Below are positions 24,535-32,155 of a stretch of DNA of 64,000 bases, one piece after another. The stretch is from Chitinophaga sp. H8 (GTDB lineage Bacteria > Bacteroidota > Bacteroidia > Chitinophagales > Chitinophagaceae), in assembly GCF_040567655.1 (NCBI RefSeq), contig NZ_JBEXAC010000002.1, positions 992,001 to 1,056,000 on the forward strand, read 5' to 3'. The position numbers were made by a program, and so were the translations under genes. The notes under the pieces are model-generated. The model worked only from the letters and a program-made list of their open reading frames with translations, searched no databases and was not told where the DNA came from. Every line of letters starts with the position of its first letter. Positions within the stretch are counted from its first letter, which is position 1.

Positions 24535-25668
24535 TTATTGCGCTTCTTTATATTCTTCGCCTTGCTTTTCTTTTGGATTAGGTGGGTTAGACCCGTGTAT
24601 AGATTTTATAAAGCTGGCCAGTTGTGCGATCTGTTTGGGAGAGAAATCATCCTGCCATGATTTCATGCCTTTCTCCGGCACCCCATATTTAATGGTTTTG
24701 AACACATCGTTGATCTTTCCGCCGTGCAGCCAGTAGTCGTCAGTGAGGTTAGGTCCTACGGTACCCTGTCCTTCTGCACCATGGCAGGCAGCACAGTTGG
24801 TAGCAAACAATTTCTTACCTGCAGCGAGGTCATTGGCTTCTCCCAGCATTTTTACGGTATTTTCATTGATGTTGTCGGCAGCTGTTTTCAGGTAGGCTTC
24901 CTTCGCTTCCGCAGCCTGTGCTTCTGCGATGGCCAGCTCTTCCAGCTGCATGGGGGCGGTATGGGATACGTGATGCCGCCAGATATATACCACGCCAAAG
25001 GCAATACTGAAATAAAACGCCCATCTCCACCATGGCGGGGTAGGATTGTTTAGTTCCCGGATACCATCATAATCATGGCCCATATCCTCTTCTGCCTCAG
25101 AAGCAGCATCCACAGTTCTGGTTTGGTTGAGTTTTTCCCACCAGTTGATACGCGGTTTTCCGGGTACAGCAGCGGCAGCACCGGCAGCAGCACGTTTGGT
25201 TTTTACCTTACGCTTGATGCCTACCAGGTAACGCAGCAGGAACAGCAGGGAAATGATCACCACCAATTCCAGTGCGATGACAGATATCAGCAGGTAAAAA
25301 GAAGTCTGGGATAACCCATCGATGGTAGTGCTTACCGCAGGCGCGGCCTGTTCTGCTGCTTCCTGTGCCATCACGGAAGAGCTCATCAGCATTCCCAGCA
25401 CGATAATACCCACGGTGAGCAAGGTTTTATCAGCTTCTTTTTTCATTCTTTCCCTGAAAATATCCATCGCCCCTACTACTGCATTTCCTAACAAAGCAAT
25501 GGCAATGAGTAATCCTCCTATCACTACCAGTAGCGTAATGGCTAAAGGATTACTTGCTTCAGATGGGGGCTTAGGTCCGCCCTGGGCTAATACCGGCGCA
25601 TAGCTCAGCAGGCTTACCAGTACGGCCCCTGCCGCTACATACCATTTATTAAAAAGCTTCCTGTTCAT
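24535..25668 (-). CDS. ccoP: cbb3 oxidase subunit III, monoheme CcoP
   Basis: A 377-residue membrane cytochrome c. It has an N-terminal signal and hydrophobic segments (about residues 12-30, 42-62, 82-102, 122-150), then a CcoP-type helix (WWRWAFYFSIAFGVVYIWRHH, about 213-233). One class I heme c domain is present with NCAACHGAEGQG (C292, C295, H296) and axial Met candidates in MKSWQDDF. Proteobacterial CcoP carries two CxxCH sites; only one is present here. The N-terminal 160 residues are an extra membrane domain. The subunit passes electrons to CcoO and CcoN. Confidence 0.92.
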   Translation of the reverse strand: MNRKLFNKWYVAAGAVLVSLLSYAPVLAQGGPKPPSEASNPLAITLLVVIGGLLIAIALLGNAVVGAMDIFRERMKKEADKTLLTVGIIVLGMLMSSSVMAQEAAEQAAPAVSTTIDGLSQTSFYLLISVIALELVVIISLLFLLRYLVGIKRKVKTKRAAAGAAAAVPGKPRINWWEKLNQTRTVDAASEAEEDMGHDYDGIRELNNPTPPWWRWAFYFSIAFGVVYIWRHHVSHTAPMQLEELAIAEAQAAEAKEAYLKTAADNINENTVKMLGEANDLAAGKKLFATNCAACHGAEGQGTVGPNLTDDYWLHGGKINDVFKTIKYGVPEKGMKSWQDDFSPKQIAQLASFIKSIHGSNPPNPKEKQGEEYKEAQ

Positions 25669-25680
25669 ATAAAGATTCGT

Positions 25681-25860
25681 TTATAGGCTTTTTGGTTCAT
25701 CATTATCTAATGGTATCCGGCTAATGTGGTCTACCATGGCTTTGTCTGACCGGAATGCCCAGAAGGCTGCCGCCGCAAAAAAGATGGTGAAGATCAGCAA
25801 GGATGCCAGCGGATATATGCTAACGTCGTTGATGGATTTGAGATAGTTGATGAATTTCAT
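25681..25860 (-). CDS. ccoQ: CcoQ-like cbb3 oxidase small subunit
   Basis: A 59-residue single-TM protein starting MKFINYLKSIN with a hydrophobic helix LLIFTIFFAAAAFWAFRSDK and an acidic tail. The size, a single helix followed by a basic turn, and the position between ccoNO and ccoP match CcoQ/FixQ, which stabilises the oxidase complex. The ATG is at 25860 and the TAA at 25681, 12 bp before the ccoP start. It is separated from ccoNO by a heptamer repeat. Confidence 0.8.
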   Translation of the reverse strand: MKFINYLKSINDVSIYPLASLLIFTIFFAAAAFWAFRSDKAMVDHISRIPLDNDEPKSL

Positions 25861-25880
25861 GATCGATGTTTTGTTGTTTA

Positions 25881-26017
25881 GAGCTGTGAGCTATGAGCTG
25901 CTAGCTTCGAGCTATTGTGTTTTGTTATGAAAGCAATTATTTTATTTATTCGCTTTGATTGCTCGTAGCTATTTTACGCTTCGATTGCTCGGGGCTCGTA
26001 GCTCACAGCTCGTAGCT
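25881..26017. repeat. GAGCTNN heptamer repeat inside the cbb3 operon
   Basis: The left part (25881-25915) reads GAGCTGT, GAGCTAT, GAGCTGC, TAGCTTC, GAGCTAT. The right part (25982-26017) is the reverse complement style (AGCTACG, AGCTGTG, AGCTACG, AGCCCCG, AGCAATC on the minus strand) and abuts the ccoNO stop TAA. The gap between ccoNO and ccoQ is therefore a repeat with inverted heptamer ends. Confidence 0.8.
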
Positions 26018-28146
26018 TATCTTACCACCTCCCCTTTCGGAGCGGCTTTAATATCTTTCCCCATTCTTTGCAGGTAAGCAATCAGGGCAACGATTTCGCG
26101 GTCGGGCAGCACTTCTATCTTATCTTTTTTCAGGTTCTCTGCGATTTCTTTTGCCTGTTTGTTCATGTCTGCGATGGCTTCTTTTTCATATCCTTTAGCA
26201 TAAGGCACACCCAGTTTACGCATCACGTTGATCATAGCTGGGGTTTTTCCTTTGTCTATACGGTCGTCCATCAGCCAGGGATAAGCGGGCATGATAGAGC
26301 CGGGCGACATAGAAGTAGGATCCAGCATGTGGTTATAGTGCCAGGAGTCAGGGTATTTACCACCTACGCGGGCCAGGTCCGGACCGGTACGTTTAGACCC
26401 CCACTGGAACGGATGATCGTATACAAATTCACCAGCTTTGGAGTATTCGCCATAACGGGCCACCTCATCACGGAAAGGACGGATCATCTGAGAGTGACAG
26501 GTGTAACAACCTTCTCTTACATAGATATCACGGCCATGCAGTTCTAATGGAGTGTATGGTTTTACACTGCTGATGGTTGGGATGTTACTGCGTATTAAGA
26601 AGGTGGGCACCATTTCCAGCAAGCCACCAATACCTACTGCGATCAAGCTGAATACCAGCAGTTGGATAGGACGGCGTTCGATCCAGTTGTGCCAGTGTGT
26701 TTTACCATGTGTAACAATTTCTTTTGGCAGCGGTGCTGCTTCAGCGGCTTCATTGGCAACAAATGCTCCCCGTTTGATGGTTTTAACAATGTTTACCACC
26801 ATCAGGATAGTACCGGAGAGGTACAGTAATCCACCCAGTGCGCGCAATGCATACATCGGTACAATGGTGGTCACTGTTTCCAGGAACTGGAATTTTAAGG
26901 TACCTTCTTCTGTAAATTGTTTCCACATCATACTTTGGGTAAAGGCCGCCCAATACAGTGGAATCACATAAAATATGATACCCAGGGTACCTATCCAGAA
27001 GTGGTTATTAGCCCATTTGCGGGAATACAGTTGTGTATTGAACAAGCGTGGGATCAGCCAGTAGAGGATACCGAAAGTGAGGAATCCGTTCCATCCCAGC
27101 GCCCCCACGTGTACGTGTGCGATGGTCCAGTCGGTATAGTGACTGATTGCATTTACATTCTTCAATGAGAGCATAGGTCCTTCAAACGTAGACATACCAT
27201 AGCAGGTAAGCGCTACCACAAAGAATTTCAGGATAGCATCCTCCCGCACTCTATCCCAGGCACCACGCAGGGTCAGTAACCCATTGAGCATACCACCCCA
27301 GGAAGGCGCAATCAGCATAATGGAGAATACTGTACCTAAAGATTGTGCCCACTCCGGTAAGGCAGTATATAATAAGTGGTGAGGACCAGCCCAGATATAA
27401 ATGAAGATCAGTGCCCAGAAGTGGATGATAGACCAGCGGTAGGAATATACCGGGCGGTTGGCCGCTTTGGGAACAAAGTAATACATCAGCCCCAGGTAAG
27501 GCGTAGTAAGGAAGAATGCCACCGCATTATGTCCATACCACCATTGTACCAGCGCATCCTGTACCCCTGCATACCAGGAGTAGCTTTTGAAGAGCGATAA
27601 AGGCATTTCAAAAGAGTTGATGATGTGCAGCATGGCGATAGCCACCCAGGTACCGATATAGAACCAGATGGCTACATAGAGGTGGGCTTCCCGGCGGCGC
27701 AAGATAGTACCGAGCATGTTGGCACCAAATACCAGCCAGATTAAGGTAATAGCTATGTCAAAAGGCCATTCCAGCTCCGCATATTCTTTACCGGTAGTGT
27801 ACCCCAGTAATAAAGTAATAGCACCACCGGCAATAATGGCCTGCCATCCCCAGAAGTGTATTTTGCTCAGCAGATCGCTGAACATGCGGGCTTTACAGAG
27901 CCGTTGGAGGGAGTAGTACACCCCCATGAAAATACCGTTACCTACGAAGGCGAAGATGACGGCATTGGTATGAACAGGTCTTATCCTGCCAAAGGTAGTA
28001 GCGGCATAGCCGAGGTTGAGTTCAGGTATGACCAGTACCAGCGCTGCCCAGAGGCCCGCGAGCATGCCTACCATTCCCCAGAACATGGTAGCATAAGCAA
28101 ACCATTTTACAGGCTGGTTGTCGTACGAAAATTTCTCAAGTGACAT
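26017..28146 (-). CDS. ccoNO: cbb3 oxidase fused subunits I and II (CcoN-CcoO)
   Basis: A 709-residue fusion. Residues 1-460 are the 12-helix CcoN catalytic subunit. Heme ligand candidates are H59 (RPVHTN) and H344/H346 (AHVHVG), and CuB ligand candidates are H206 (WYGHNAV) and H256/H257 (GPHHLLY). A linker (about 460-495) leads to a TM helix and the monoheme CcoO part (REGCYTCHSQMIRPF: C547, C550, H551; later GSIMPAYPWL with the axial Met). The fusion is known in Bacteroidota. It is the terminal high-affinity oxygen reductase. It lies 8 bp from ccoS upstream. Confidence 0.96.
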   Translation of the reverse strand: MSLEKFSYDNQPVKWFAYATMFWGMVGMLAGLWAALVLVIPELNLGYAATTFGRIRPVHTNAVIFAFVGNGIFMGVYYSLQRLCKARMFSDLLSKIHFWGWQAIIAGGAITLLLGYTTGKEYAELEWPFDIAITLIWLVFGANMLGTILRRREAHLYVAIWFYIGTWVAIAMLHIINSFEMPLSLFKSYSWYAGVQDALVQWWYGHNAVAFFLTTPYLGLMYYFVPKAANRPVYSYRWSIIHFWALIFIYIWAGPHHLLYTALPEWAQSLGTVFSIMLIAPSWGGMLNGLLTLRGAWDRVREDAILKFFVVALTCYGMSTFEGPMLSLKNVNAISHYTDWTIAHVHVGALGWNGFLTFGILYWLIPRLFNTQLYSRKWANNHFWIGTLGIIFYVIPLYWAAFTQSMMWKQFTEEGTLKFQFLETVTTIVPMYALRALGGLLYLSGTILMVVNIVKTIKRGAFVANEAAEAAPLPKEIVTHGKTHWHNWIERRPIQLLVFSLIAVGIGGLLEMVPTFLIRSNIPTISSVKPYTPLELHGRDIYVREGCYTCHSQMIRPFRDEVARYGEYSKAGEFVYDHPFQWGSKRTGPDLARVGGKYPDSWHYNHMLDPTSMSPGSIMPAYPWLMDDRIDKGKTPAMINVMRKLGVPYAKGYEKEAIADMNKQAKEIAENLKKDKIEVLPDREIVALIAYLQRMGKDIKAAPKGEVVR

Positions 28147-28154
28147 AGTGCTGT

Positions 28155-28346
28155 TTATTGTTTCGTTAAATAGTTGGATGTTTCAGCGGTTTCATTGCTA
28201 CGTTCCTTTTTATCTTCAAAGAGGATACGATGGGCGGGAGAAAAATCATCTTCAAACTGCCCGTTCTTTACAGACCACATAAATGCCAGCAGGAAAAAGA
28301 GCGCTACGGCAAGACTGGCTCCGAGTAAAATGATGATGACGTTCAT
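28155..28346 (-). CDS. ccoS: cbb3 oxidase assembly protein CcoS
   Basis: A 63-residue single-TM protein: MNVIIILLGASLAVALFFLL then AFMWSVKNGQFEDDFSPAHRIL. The FxWSVxxGQFDD-type motif after the helix is diagnostic of CcoS, needed for heme/copper insertion into CcoN. It lies between a cupin gene (13 bp upstream) and ccoNO (8 bp downstream). Confidence 0.93.
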   Translation of the reverse strand: MNVIIILLGASLAVALFFLLAFMWSVKNGQFEDDFSPAHRILFEDKKERSNETAETSNYLTKQ

Positions 28347-28359
28347 AATGGGTAATTGA

Positions 28360-28650
28360 TTATTTGATTAATACAAAACGGGCTGTTTCGAGTGCTTGTA
28401 AAGCATGGACTTCCAGCGCTTTGAAATTGAATACATCTCCTTTTTCGAGGATGGTGATTTCTTCATTGAGCATAAAAGCGATCTTACCGTCCAGTACCAG
28501 TATCATCGCATCTGTTTTCGAGGTATGCGGAGGGATCTGGTGGCCTTGCTGCATTACAATGAGGCTAGCCTCAAATCCCGGTGTTTTCTGGAGTGGCCAG
28601 TGTTTTATTTTTTCTTCATTATTGGTAAGTAATACATTCAAGGCTTTCAT
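28360..28650 (-). CDS. Small cupin-domain protein
   Basis: A 96-residue single-domain cupin: GHQIPPHTSKTDAMILVLDGK as the first motif and ILEKGDVFNFKALEVHALQAL as the second. Possible metal ligands are the two His of the first motif and the His of EVHAL. It is the first gene after the predicted Fnr-type promoter at 28849-28914 and is followed 13 bp later by ccoS. Small cupins in this position might bind metal or a signal molecule, but no specific function is known to me. An AAGGAA ribosome-binding site precedes the ATG. Confidence 0.8.
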   Translation of the reverse strand: MKALNVLLTNNEEKIKHWPLQKTPGFEASLIVMQQGHQIPPHTSKTDAMILVLDGKIAFMLNEEITILEKGDVFNFKALEVHALQALETARFVLIK

Positions 28651-28665
28651 GATTCCTTTTTTTAA

Positions 28666-28749
28666 TCAGGCTGTTATTATTTTGTTTTTATTGACAGGTA
28701 ATAGTTTGCCCGTTATGAACAAATGGCTTTTTTGTGGCCATTTGTTCAT
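28666..28749 (-). CDS. Possible 27-residue leader peptide upstream of the cupin-cco operon
   Basis: An open frame starting MNKWPQKSHLFITG and stopping 15 bp before the cupin ATG, within the long leader predicted from the -7 box at 28849. Its start codon is buried in a perfect 13-bp hairpin. There is no homology evidence, so it may be chance. Confidence 0.2.
   Translation of the reverse strand: MNKWPQKSHLFITGKLLPVNKNKIITA
28715..28749 (-). other. Perfect 13-bp hairpin in the cco operon leader
   Basis: ATGAACAAATGGC (28715-28727) pairs with 28737-28749 across a 9-nt loop. A second stem, GCCATCCGG (28794-28802) with 28819-28827, lies upstream in the same predicted leader. Neither has a U-run in the direction of transcription, so they look like leader structure rather than terminators. 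Confidence 0.6.
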
Positions 28750-28848
28750 GCACTTTTAATCCGGGCGTCTTAAAATTGGCTGCTTTTTTTATTGCCATCC
28801 GGCTCACTGGTCTTATGCCCGGATGGCGGCTTATTTCGTATCTCTATA

Positions 28849-28914
28849 CAAAGGTACCGGTAAGTGTAAGGGGGCACTATGACATTGCTCAACCCGGAAC
28901 ATGATTTTTATCAG
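28849..28914 (-). promoter_or_regulatory. Fnr-type promoter of the cupin-ccoS-ccoNO operon
   Basis: A -7 box TACCTTTG (28849-28856, minus strand). A weak Fnr-like site TGACATTGCTCA is centred 36.5 bp upstream (28880-28891), and a strong one, TGATTTTTATCA (28902-28913), lies a further 22 bp upstream. The distal site is inside the 3' end of ccoI. The whole segment aligns without gaps to the promoter at 31965-32030. Confidence 0.72.
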
Positions 28915-31330
28915 GTAATAACTGGCGGGATTTACTATAGAGTTTTTTACCCGCTCCTTCACTGAGCAAATAAGTAATCAGTACAATACTGATAGAGCTT
29001 GCAGGCATTAGAATAGCTGCCAGCAGCGGGGATAATAATCCCTGTACGGCAAAGAACAATCCGGTGATATTATACAGCAAAGACATCACAAAGCTGATCA
29101 GTATGATCCGTTTATTAGCCTGGCATAAGGAGATATAATGTTGCAGCAGTGGCAGCTGCCTTGCTTCCAGAATGCCGTCACTGGCCGGTGTAAAGTTGTT
29201 GCTGTCTTCCGTGAGGGAGATCCCGATATCGCTTTGTTTGAGGGCACCCGCATCATTAAGCCCATCTCCTATCATGAGCACTTTAGCCCCGTTAGTTTGC
29301 AGGGAGAGGATGTATTCCAGTTTATCCTGTGGCTGCTGTTCAAAGCGCAGGACAGCATTGGTACCCATTATTTTACGCAGGCTGGTGGCTTCATTGGCGT
29401 TATCCCCGGAAAGTACCGTCAGGGTGTACTGATCTTTCAACTGGTGTAATAACTGGCGGATACCGGTACGGTAACCACTGCGGATAGCAAAGTGTCCGGC
29501 CAGTTCTTCATCAATGGTCAGGAATACTTTGCTCCCATTTGCGACGAGGTTATCCCCGGCACCGGTAAATACGGCACTGCCTAAACGGAGGAACTTCCCA
29601 TCTACCCATCCGCAGATACCTTTTCCGGGGAACTCTTTAAAATCCCCTACTGTATGTGGTGTGGGTTTTCCGCAATATTGCTGTACTGCTTTGCTCAGCG
29701 GGTGGGAAGAATGGGTAGCCAGGCTGGAAACCAGTGTTTCCAGGTAAGGTGTGAGGGGCAGTCCGTAGTAAGTAACTTCCGATCCGGTTTTGCTGGTGAG
29801 GGTACCGGTTTTATCGAATACAATGTGATCCACCGCGGCAAGATTTTCGATAGCCTGTGCATTACGCAGGTACAGGTGGTGACGGCTGAGGATGCGCAGG
29901 ATATGACCATTGGTAAAGGACGCTGCCAGCAGTAGTGCGCAGGGGCAGGCAATGATTAATATAGCCGTAACGGATGGCCATATCTTAGCAGGATCATGGA
30001 AGTACCACCAGGTGGCCGTAATAGCTGCAATTGTCAATACCAGCCAGGTAAAATTGCGTCCCAGCAAATGAACAAAGGATACATGTTTTTCGCCTTCCTG
30101 TTTCAGCTCATCCCTGTTCCATAAGCTGGTCAGATAACTCTGGGCCACTTCCTTGATGGTGAGGATTTCTATATTTCCTTCCAGCTGGCGGCCACCGGCA
30201 TAAATGATCTCCCCGATTTCTTTGGTGACGGGGAGGGATTCACCGGTTACGAAGCTATAGTCTATCAGGGCCTTTCCTTTTATAAGGATGCCGTCCGCCG
30301 GGATCAGTTCACTATTATGGATCAGTAAGGTATCATTTGTTTTGATGTCGGGAAGTGCGGTAGGCACTTCTTTACCTTCGCTGATCACGCTGATAGCTAT
30401 AGGGAAATAGGACGTATAATCCCGGTCGAACGACAGTCCCTGATAAGTTTTGTCCTGCAATATGCGTCCTATCAGCATAAAGAATACGATACCCGTCATT
30501 GAGTCGAAATATCCGGCACCGGTACCCATCAGCACATCACTTACACTGCGTACAAAGGTGACTACAATGGCCAGTACAATAGGCACGTCGATATTGAGGA
30601 ATTTATGTTTAAGCCCGCTCCAGGCTGATTTAAAAAACACCTGTGCACTAAAGAAAAATACCGGCAGTGACAGTACCAGGTTCATATACCGGAACATGCG
30701 GCTCATGGTTTCATCAATATGTCCTTTGCCGGAGAAATATTCCGGGAAGCTGAGCAACATAATGTTACCGAAACAGAATCCTGCTACCCCAAGCTGGTAG
30801 ATGAGTTTACGTTTTACCGGTGGTTTTTTATGTTGCAGGTCCTGCAGGCTAATATAAGGTTCGTAGCCGATGGCGGTAAGCACTTCCACCACTTTGCGGA
30901 GGGACGTTTTATTTTGCAGGAAAATAATACGGGCCTCTTTGCGGGCAAAGTTTACGCTTACCCGTTGTACGCCCGGATCCAGGCGATGGAGATTTTCCAG
31001 CAGCCAGAGGCAGGAGCTGCAATGGATATGTGGCAGGTAGAAGGTAACATGGGTATGTGCTTCATCTCTGAACTGGATGAGTTGTTGTGTTATTTTTTCA
31101 TCATCCAGGAAAGCAAATTTATCCTGGCGTACTTTGATACGCTGGTTAATACCGGGTTTATCATTCAGCTGGTAGTATTCGCAAAGGTCGTACTGATTTA
31201 AGATCTCAAATACTACTTTGCAGCCTTCGCAGCAGAATATTTTATCCTGTATGGCGATGTCCTGGCTGTCGCAATCTTCCCCGCAATGATAGCAGGTGGT
31301 ATTTGTCCTGGTGGTTTCTTGTATGTCCAT
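28889..31330 (-). CDS. ccoI: Copper-translocating P-type ATPase CcoI
   Basis: An 813-residue P1B ATPase that delivers copper for cbb3 assembly. The N-terminal Cys-rich segment (CYHCGEDC at 13-20, FCCEGCK at 32-37) is typical of CcoI/FixI. A heavy-metal domain follows with CSSC at C104/C107. Further motifs are TGES (362-365), the CPC ion-binding motif in ACPCALLLA (462-464), DKTGTLT with phosphorylated D506, and GDGLNDAGAL. Eight TM helices are expected. Its ATG overlaps the stop of the upstream RIC-like gene by one base (TAATG), implying translational coupling. Confidence 0.94.
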   Translation of the reverse strand: MDIQETTRTNTTCYHCGEDCDSQDIAIQDKIFCCEGCKVVFEILNQYDLCEYYQLNDKPGINQRIKVRQDKFAFLDDEKITQQLIQFRDEAHTHVTFYLPHIHCSSCLWLLENLHRLDPGVQRVSVNFARKEARIIFLQNKTSLRKVVEVLTAIGYEPYISLQDLQHKKPPVKRKLIYQLGVAGFCFGNIMLLSFPEYFSGKGHIDETMSRMFRYMNLVLSLPVFFFSAQVFFKSAWSGLKHKFLNIDVPIVLAIVVTFVRSVSDVLMGTGAGYFDSMTGIVFFMLIGRILQDKTYQGLSFDRDYTSYFPIAISVISEGKEVPTALPDIKTNDTLLIHNSELIPADGILIKGKALIDYSFVTGESLPVTKEIGEIIYAGGRQLEGNIEILTIKEVAQSYLTSLWNRDELKQEGEKHVSFVHLLGRNFTWLVLTIAAITATWWYFHDPAKIWPSVTAILIIACPCALLLAASFTNGHILRILSRHHLYLRNAQAIENLAAVDHIVFDKTGTLTSKTGSEVTYYGLPLTPYLETLVSSLATHSSHPLSKAVQQYCGKPTPHTVGDFKEFPGKGICGWVDGKFLRLGSAVFTGAGDNLVANGSKVFLTIDEELAGHFAIRSGYRTGIRQLLHQLKDQYTLTVLSGDNANEATSLRKIMGTNAVLRFEQQPQDKLEYILSLQTNGAKVLMIGDGLNDAGALKQSDIGISLTEDSNNFTPASDGILEARQLPLLQHYISLCQANKRIILISFVMSLLYNITGLFFAVQGLLSPLLAAILMPASSISIVLITYLLSEGAGKKLYSKSRQLLPDKNHVPG

Positions 31331-31896
31331 TAGTCAATACTTGCGTTATGATCGATATTTTCCTTGTTGCCCGGTTGTAAAACACAGGTGTTTCCGGATT
31401 TTAGTACAGCGGGGTAGAGTATATTTTGTTCCACGTAGATGTATTGCTGAATAAGTTGTTCCATCATACACATATCATTCACACAAATTTTATAGTAGTT
31501 GCTCCAGTGGCCCCGCAGTAAAAAGTTATTGGCCACTTGTCTTATTTTCTGCAATAGCAGGGATATTTTCTGAAATGATTGTTGCATGTTGTCAAAAGCA
31601 CTTTGCTGGATATATCCACCTCCATCGTTATGAGGCTGGGTGTTTCTGATCATGGGAAAGAGGATGGTAGCTTCCTTGCGGATTACCTGGAGCAGCTCCC
31701 CTTGCATTTTATGAAAAAGCAGTTGCTGAAGATCCGCCGCAGCCGGCGCGGTGGGATCATCCTGTCTTTCCAGCTCAAAATAGCTCATGATCTGGCTGGC
31801 AGCCATTTCCATCGGGACATGAAACTTTTGTGAGATGACATCACATAGCTGTGCGGGTGTTAGTTCATAAAAATTTATCGTAGAATAAGTATACAT
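31330..31896 (-). CDS. Degenerate RIC/hemerythrin-like protein
   Basis: An all-helical protein of about 188 residues whose helix motifs match iron-sulfur cluster repair proteins (RIC/YtfE/ScdA). INFYELTPAQLCDVISQKFH resembles the first helix, IRKEATILFPMIR resembles HxxxE-containing KEExxLFPMI, and QQYIYVEQNILYP resembles HIHLENNILFP. The His residues that should ligate the di-iron site four positions before each Glu are V and Y here, so iron binding is doubtful. The N-terminal ScdA domain (CCGG) is absent. An upstream GTG at 31959 is in frame but only 6 bp from the -7 box, so the ATG at 31896 is preferred. It is coupled to ccoI and preceded by tandem Fnr-like sites. Confidence 0.65.
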   Translation of the reverse strand: MYTYSTINFYELTPAQLCDVISQKFHVPMEMAASQIMSYFELERQDDPTAPAAADLQQLLFHKMQGELLQVIRKEATILFPMIRNTQPHNDGGGYIQQSAFDNMQQSFQKISLLLQKIRQVANNFLLRGHWSNYYKICVNDMCMMEQLIQQYIYVEQNILYPAVLKSGNTCVLQPGNKENIDHNASID

Positions 31897-31964
31897 GCCG
31901 CTTTGGATTTCATGAGGAAAAATGTATTGCACCACCTTTTTTGAACAAGCAGTATTCACGGTTA

Positions 31965-32030
31965 CAAAAATACCCAGGAGTATGAGGGGGGAGAATGATA
32001 TGTATCACGCAGGAACATGATTTTTATCAT
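31965..32030 (-). promoter_or_regulatory. Fnr-type promoter of the RIC-like/ccoI operon
   Basis: A -7 box TATTTTTG (31965-31972, minus strand) with two Fnr-like palindromes. TGATATGTATCA (31996-32007) is centred 36.5 bp from the box edge, about -41.5 relative to an expected start. TGATTTTTATCA (32018-32029) is 22 bp further out. These spacings are those of class II plus class I CRP/FNR activation. Confidence 0.8.
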
Positions 32031-32059
32031 AACTAGTTGCGAGCTAAATGGGGGGAGAA

Positions 32060-32155
32060 GAGCTTCGAGCCACGAGCTGTGAGCTACGAGCTAATGCAGC
32101 GGATGAAAAGAGCCGTTAGCCATTAGCTTTTAGCAGTTAGCTGAATGCAGCGGAT
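32060..32155. repeat. Heptamer repeats, left side of the 32-kb locus
   Basis: GAGCTTC, GAGCCAC, GAGCTGT, GAGCTAC, GAGCTAA run in 7-bp phase (32060-32094) into TGCAGCGGATG. A second run (32112-32155) of TAGCnnn units ends in the same GAATGCAGCGGAT module. Both heptamer flavours occur side by side. Confidence 0.85.

Noticed and set aside
25881..26017. tRNA-like GAGCTNNGAGCT stem in the cbb3 operon
   Set aside because: It has no T-loop or anticodon arm and keeps a 7-bp period, so it is a heptamer repeat.
28651..28700. TGATT...AATCA near the cupin start as an Fnr site
   Set aside because: The half-sites are 9 bp apart rather than 4 and overlap the start codon region, unlike the two well-placed sites upstream.
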